The translations under genes and the position numbers were made by a program. Below, piece by piece: positions 59,912 through 64,000 of a DNA stretch of 64,000 nt (positions within the stretch are counted from its first letter, which is position 1; each line of letters starts with the position of its first letter). The notes under the pieces were generated by a model. That model did no database searches. It was not told the DNA's origin and saw nothing but the letters and a program-made list of their open reading frames with translations. Origin of the DNA: Neoceratodus forsteri (lineage: Eukaryota; Chordata; Ceratodontiformes; Ceratodontidae); NCBI GenBank assembly GCA_016271365.2, contig CM057454.1, positions 702,243,501 to 702,307,500 of the forward strand. Direction: 5' to 3'.

Positions 59912-61780
59912 TTATTGTTGCCGAGGGTTGGGGTCTTACATACTTATGGAAGTGTGTTTTACTGTGCTTAGGGGAGTGCTTTCCTTTCATATTTGTTTTT
60001 CAGCTCCTTTTATACCAAGGAATGGGAGGAATGGAAGAGATTCCGACTGACAAGAGGAGGACTTGCAGCCGGTTTATGGTGGAATATGGGAGCCAGTTTG
60101 TTCTTTGAAATTTGTTGGCTCATTTCTGACTCACACTTCCTAAATTAGGAAGAAGGAAAAAGGAGCAACAAAAACTCATGTGCAGGTTTGGTTGGTTACA
60201 GAGTTGGAAAGGGAACTACATGAGTTAGAATCCTAGGCCTGGAAAAGTAATGGATAATTAAGGATTATGTACTCTGTATAATTGTTGGAAAATGAAAGTG
60301 GACTGCAGCCATGATTAGAGCGGCTGCACACAAACGCTGTTTAATGCAATTGTGGAGTAATTCTCAAGATTTTTCTTCCTTTTCTTAAATGATAGTAGTA
60401 ATAAAGACGCTCCGAGTTAAGCATAATGCTTGCTGAAGTTAAAATATAAACCTCTACTAGAGTGGCATTCGGGGTGCTACACTTGTGCTACGTTTGTTTG
60501 AACTCTGAATTTTTCAGTCCCTGTTTAACTTTAAAGCTCTAAAATTGATGCAAATGTTACCTCCCGATTTAGAGGAGTTTTAAAATAGTCTATTTAATTG
60601 TTCAAGTGTATAACAATAGTTTGGTAAAAAGCGTCATTATGGAGTGTATTTTAAATTGTGTCCACATTTCTTACAGTTTAATTGATGTGTTATTTTAATG
60701 TTAAATTGCAGAAAGGAAGGCTTATTTTGTTTGCACATTTGCCACCCCATGTTCAATGGGTATTAAGTTACCTGCTGATGGCTCTAATTGGGCTTGAAAC
60801 CAGTAGCCATGTTGGGACCTAACAATGGGCTCTGGGGGCATAATTGTGATAAGGAAATTTGTAGACAGGTGACACTAGATAGGGTCTCTGGTAACTAGCA
60901 TAAAAACTCTACTTGTTGTTAGTTTATAAATCCTCCCGTACCTGGCAAACACCAGGAGCATGGAGCAGCATGCGCTGCAGGGTGCACCAGGGGTTATACC
61001 AAAGAGGGGAAGGTATTATCGACAACATATGATCTCTGAATGTTGGTCCAGAGATGAAATCTTTGGAGTGCTTTAACAGATGGTTCTGGAGTCCTAAAAG
61101 AGTTCCAACTATAGTGGTAGGAATCTATTATCTGGATTGGATTTGATGGTCTTAATTGTCCTATAAATGGTTGATTTGATGTCCAAGTGAAGAGAGAGAA
61201 AGGAATGGACAGACTGATTGGTCTGGTCAGGGTATACCTTCAAGTGATTCTCACTGTTATTGGTGTATAAATCCTCCCATATCTGGGGATAAGGAGCATG
61301 GGGCGGCATGAGCTGTGGAGTGCCCCTGAAGTCTTACCTAAAAGGGGATGGTGTCACTGAAATCACAGGGTGTCTAATAGTAAGCTCAGAGACTATGTGC
61401 TCTCAATCTGTAATGTCATAGTATTTCTGTAGGATGTCTGGGTACCTTTAGAGGGCCTTATGTTGGCCTGATTTTCTTTTCCTAAGAATCAGTATGATGA
61501 CCACTGGTGCTAATTGGGATGGCTAGTATGGCTAGTATAATTGAGCTTTTAGGAGAATGAATTAATCCTCTTATTTGTAGCCTTCCTACTTAAGGAGGGT
61601 ACTAAATAACTGCTTTTTTTCTAAAATTGTTTGATTTTATTTTAAGATAATTATTCATTGTATTGATGTAAGTTAAAGTATATATTACTTTTGTATTGTA
61701 AGTGATGTATTGTAATATCTTTTTTATGCAGTTTTTGAAATGTTGTAATGGGTATTTAACCGATCAACAATAAACAAACT
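59912..61780 (+). mobile_element. 1.87-kb unclassified insertion in CR1 with 8-bp TSD
   Basis: It is flanked by TGACTTTG at 59904-59911 and 61781-61788, and CR1 coding resumes seamlessly after removal. It is noncoding and AT-rich. It ends CGATCAACAATAAACAAACT, a retroposon-like AATAAA end without a long A tail. It contains an internal repeat: TATAAATCCTCCC...AGGAGCATGG.GC.GCATG..CTG at 60925-61010 and 61265-61350. It has no terminal inverted repeats that I can see. It could be a nonautonomous LINE-mobilised element or a processed noncoding transcript. Confidence 0.75.
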
Positions 61781-62737
61781 TGACTTTGCAGAGGGACTGA
61801 AGGAAAATTATGCCTCTTTGCAGAAACACAAAGATCTGCAACAGGGCTGATACACAAGGAGGGTGTGGAAAAGGATGAGAAGGGACTTCAAGGTTGGAGG
61901 AATGGTCAAGTGATGGCAGCTTGGATTCAATGCAAAGCGCAAAATAATGCACCTGGAAAAAAAACCAGGGAAGATTACACAATGGGGTGAGGTAGTAACA
62001 ACAACAAAAATGGAAAGGGACCTGGGGGTAATCATATCAAATGACCTTAAGGTTGGAAAGCAATGTGAGAAGGCAGTAGGGAGGGCTGGGGGATACTGGG
62101 ATGTGTAGGGAGAGGCATCACCAGCAGAAAACAGGATGTTGTTGTCTTTCTGTACAGACAGTTGGTGAGACCCCATCTGGAGTACTGCATCCAGTTCTGG
62201 AGACCCCATCTCCACAAGTACATAGACAGGATGGAGGCAGTCCAGAGGAGGGCAACTAAAATGGTACAGGGCCTGCAAGAGAAGACATATAAGGAGAAAC
62301 TAAAGGAGCTTAATATGTATACCCTTAAGGAAAGAAGGGAGAGGGGGGACATGATAGCAACTTTTAGGTACCTCAGTGGAATTAACAAAGTCCAAGAGGG
62401 TAGCATCTTTCAGAAAAAGAGATGTGCAAGAACAAGGGGACACAATCTGAAGATAGAGGGGGGATGGCTCAGGGGCAATGTGAGGAAGTATTTTTTCACA
62501 GAGAGGGTGGTGGACTCAAGGAACAGCCTTCCTGAGGAGGTTGTGGGGTCTAAAACTGTGGGAGAATTCAAGAATGCATGGGACAGATGTAAGGCAATTC
62601 TTGTGATGGATAGGAAGAAATAGGCTGTTGGTTAACTAGGATCTGCAGCTTATCCCCGTAGGTAGGGAAATGGGCAGACTAGGTGGGTCAAGCAGTCCTT
62701 AGCTGCCATCAAAGTCTATGTTTCTATGTTTCTAATC
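61781..62737 (+). pseudogene. CR1 LINE ORF2, C-terminal segment and 3' UTR
   Basis: This continues the CR1 after the insertion: the AEGLKE.. CLFA equivalent, HLEKKPGKITQWGEVVTT, ERDLGVIISNDLKVGKQCEK, then an open frame 62162-62623 with [46 protein letters not shown] and GGWLRGNVRKYFFTERVVDS. The 3' UTR ends TCTATGTTTCTATGTTTCTAA at about 62717-62737. Confidence 0.92.
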
Positions 62738-63105
62738 CAAAACAGCAAGCACACATGACATGACTCTCTAATAAACCAGCAGGTACCTGCAAATGCACAA
62801 GATGCAACATGTGTAAATATGTCAGTGTTAGTAAATATCTGGGAGCATACAAAAGGAATTCGAATATAAAAATGAGAGATCTTCATAAGTGCAACATGAT
62901 GTTTGTAGTGTACCTGCTTTGGTGCACTTGCAGCTCAGGCTATGTGGGTAAACAACTCATTCTTTTAAATAACGAATACAAAAACATATAAGACCTATTA
63001 TAAACATTTTTAAAAAGGGAGGCACATGAAATATACAAGATGAACACAGTGAGCCCCAATGGATTAAATGAATGGCTCAATCTGAAGCCCTATCTAAATT
63101 ATTAA
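62738..63105 (+). pseudogene. Penelope-like element ORF, GIY-YIG endonuclease domain
   Basis: Directly after the CR1 tail the frame reads SNKPAGTCKCTRCNMCKYV, the CX2C zinc-type motif before the PLE endonuclease. It continues DLHKCNMMFVVYLLWCTCSS and GYVGKQ, corresponding to the GIY...YIG core (VVYLL...GYVGK). A stop follows at about 62990, and the frame then decays (WLNLKPYLN near 63075). The domain nicks target DNA for PLE integration in intact elements. Here it is truncated and separated from its RT by 4.8 kb of CR1. Confidence 0.82.
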
Positions 63106-63234
63106 CCCTACCCCCACCCACAGTTTCTGCCCACCATGCTGGAAAGACTTATACTGTATTTTTTCAACACTAAGTGTTAGCTAGTTGTAATCCCCTCTGC
63201 CCCTACACACCTCCTGTAAAATGCCACTGGTACA
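63106..63234. other. PLE 3' flank
   Basis: Short noncoding stretch between the endonuclease domain and the antisense CR1 end. No hammerhead or terminal repeat is visible here. Confidence 0.4.
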
Positions 63235-63540
63235 CGATTATGCTTACATAGAAACATTGAATCTGTCCGCGGATAAGGACCATACAGACCACCTAATCTG
63301 CCTATTTCCCTACTCACTGCTGCAGCCCCAGTTTCTAGTTGATCTTCATCTCTCCTGCTCTGAACATCTCCAGGGTACCCTGATGTCTATCCCATGCACT
63401 CTTGAACTCTCATATTGTTTTCACACCCACCACTTCTGCTGGAAGGCTGTTCCATGGCTCCTCTACCCTTTCAGTGAAAAAATACTTCCTAACATTACCC
63501 CTGAGCCTTCCACCCTTCAGCTTCATACCATATCATGTCA
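63235..63540 (-). pseudogene. CR1 LINE 3'-end fragment (antisense)
   Basis: On the minus strand it reads GTAATGTTAGGAAGTATTTT, a TTCACTGAAAGGGTAG stretch and GGAACAGCCTTCC, matching the C-terminal CR1 block. It runs on to the TCTATGT-type tail at 63250. The plus-strand open frame at 63221-63643 is the shadow of this fragment. Confidence 0.8.
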
Positions 63541-64000
63541 TGTCATATATCATATCATATCTGCTTACAGGGAACCATTAGTAAAAAGACACATACCATA
63601 CTTAGAAAAGGTATTGTGTCAACCCAAAGTAAATCTTACATAACCATTTGTGGTACCGAATGAACTTCACCTCTTTTAGAGGTTTAGCATTAGTAACGGA
63701 AGACATGCTTATAAAGGAAAGTGTAGTCAGTAAAGTTTCAAATATGGAATGACTCAGATCTGAATTTGATTATTCTTTTAATTGTTATCTTTCTTTTCAC
63801 CACAGGACCTAATGCACTGACTGAAAATTAGTGGAATGGTATATTTCAGAAAATCTGAATATTAGTGGATCCCTGAAAATTATGTCTGAAAAAAATACAG
63901 TCTGATCACAATCATTTGATGCATTTGGAAGCACGTAAGCATATGGACGAACAGTATGTTCAATTGTCTGCTTGCTTAGATGTTATGAATTTTTAAATAT
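63541..64000. other. Unassigned DNA
   Basis: A CATAT-rich short repeat lies at 63534-63560. Nothing else is recognisable to the window end. Confidence 0.35.

Noticed and set aside
63221..63643. 140-codon plus-strand open frame at the window end
   Set aside because: It is the antisense of a CR1 3' end.
1..64000. CRISPR arrays, bacterial operons, phage genes
   Set aside because: None present. The tandem arrays are long-unit satellites and all coding families are eukaryotic retrotransposons or DNA transposons.

Overview
This window looks like repeat-dense intergenic or intronic DNA of a vertebrate. I could not find a single convincing host-gene exon. It contains CR1 and L2 LINEs, three members of the L1/Tx1 group, CORE-type and other tRNA-derived SINEs, a PIF/Harbinger-type MYB-like gene, foldback MITEs and a Penelope-like element (PLE). 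I saw no Gypsy or DIRS elements. The mix points to an amphibian (possibly a caecilian) or a lungfish rather than a mammal, bird or teleost. That placement is inference from repeat content only. Essentially all coding sequence is decayed retrotransposon ORF with stops and frameshifts.

Layout. 1-6203: L1/Tx1-group LINE on + (ORF1 end, an odd 1.6-kb inter-ORF gap, ORF2, poly-A tail). 6204-8650: decayed L2-like LINE. 8650-14775: mostly unassigned, with a CR1 tail, an L2 C-terminus, a 114-bp palindrome and a Harbinger-like GC-rich block. 14776-19371: second L1/Tx1-group LINE, interrupted at 15801-16260 by a small insertion that carries a complete type I hammerhead ribozyme and a perfect 91-bp terminal direct repeat. 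This looks like a retrozyme. 19372-24080: four retroposon or SINE pieces and a degenerate T/C-rich repeat. 24090-30500: Tx1-type LINE on the minus strand with a zinc-knuckle ORF1, itself hit by a MITE. 30960-31552 and 40225-41842: two collinear halves of what may be one CR1 copy, separated by a Harbinger-like element (31553-35685), two L2 3' ends (35686-38470), a tandem repeat and a CORE-SINE. 42722-43325: another CR1 end. 44121-45782: a 1.66-kb foldback element. 47124-47360: a palindromic MITE.

48070-63105 is the most unusual part. A Penelope-like element is split into four collinear fragments: N-terminus, RT core, RT C-terminus/linker and GIY-YIG endonuclease. Two gaps are filled by homologous composite elements (A 48557-53952, B 54437-57333) that share starts, ends and a 297-bp tandem array. 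A also holds an 18-unit 143-bp array and a SINE. The third gap is a CR1 LINE (57951-62737) that contains a 1.87-kb insertion flanked by an 8-bp target-site duplication. This gives a four-level nest that can be ordered in time. 63235-63540 is a further antisense CR1 end.

The best candidate for an under-described system is the hammerhead-bearing insertion at 15801-16260. Hammerheads of this short-stem-III type are known from PLEs and metazoan retrozymes, and a PLE is present in the same window. The paired satellite-bearing composites inside the PLE come second.
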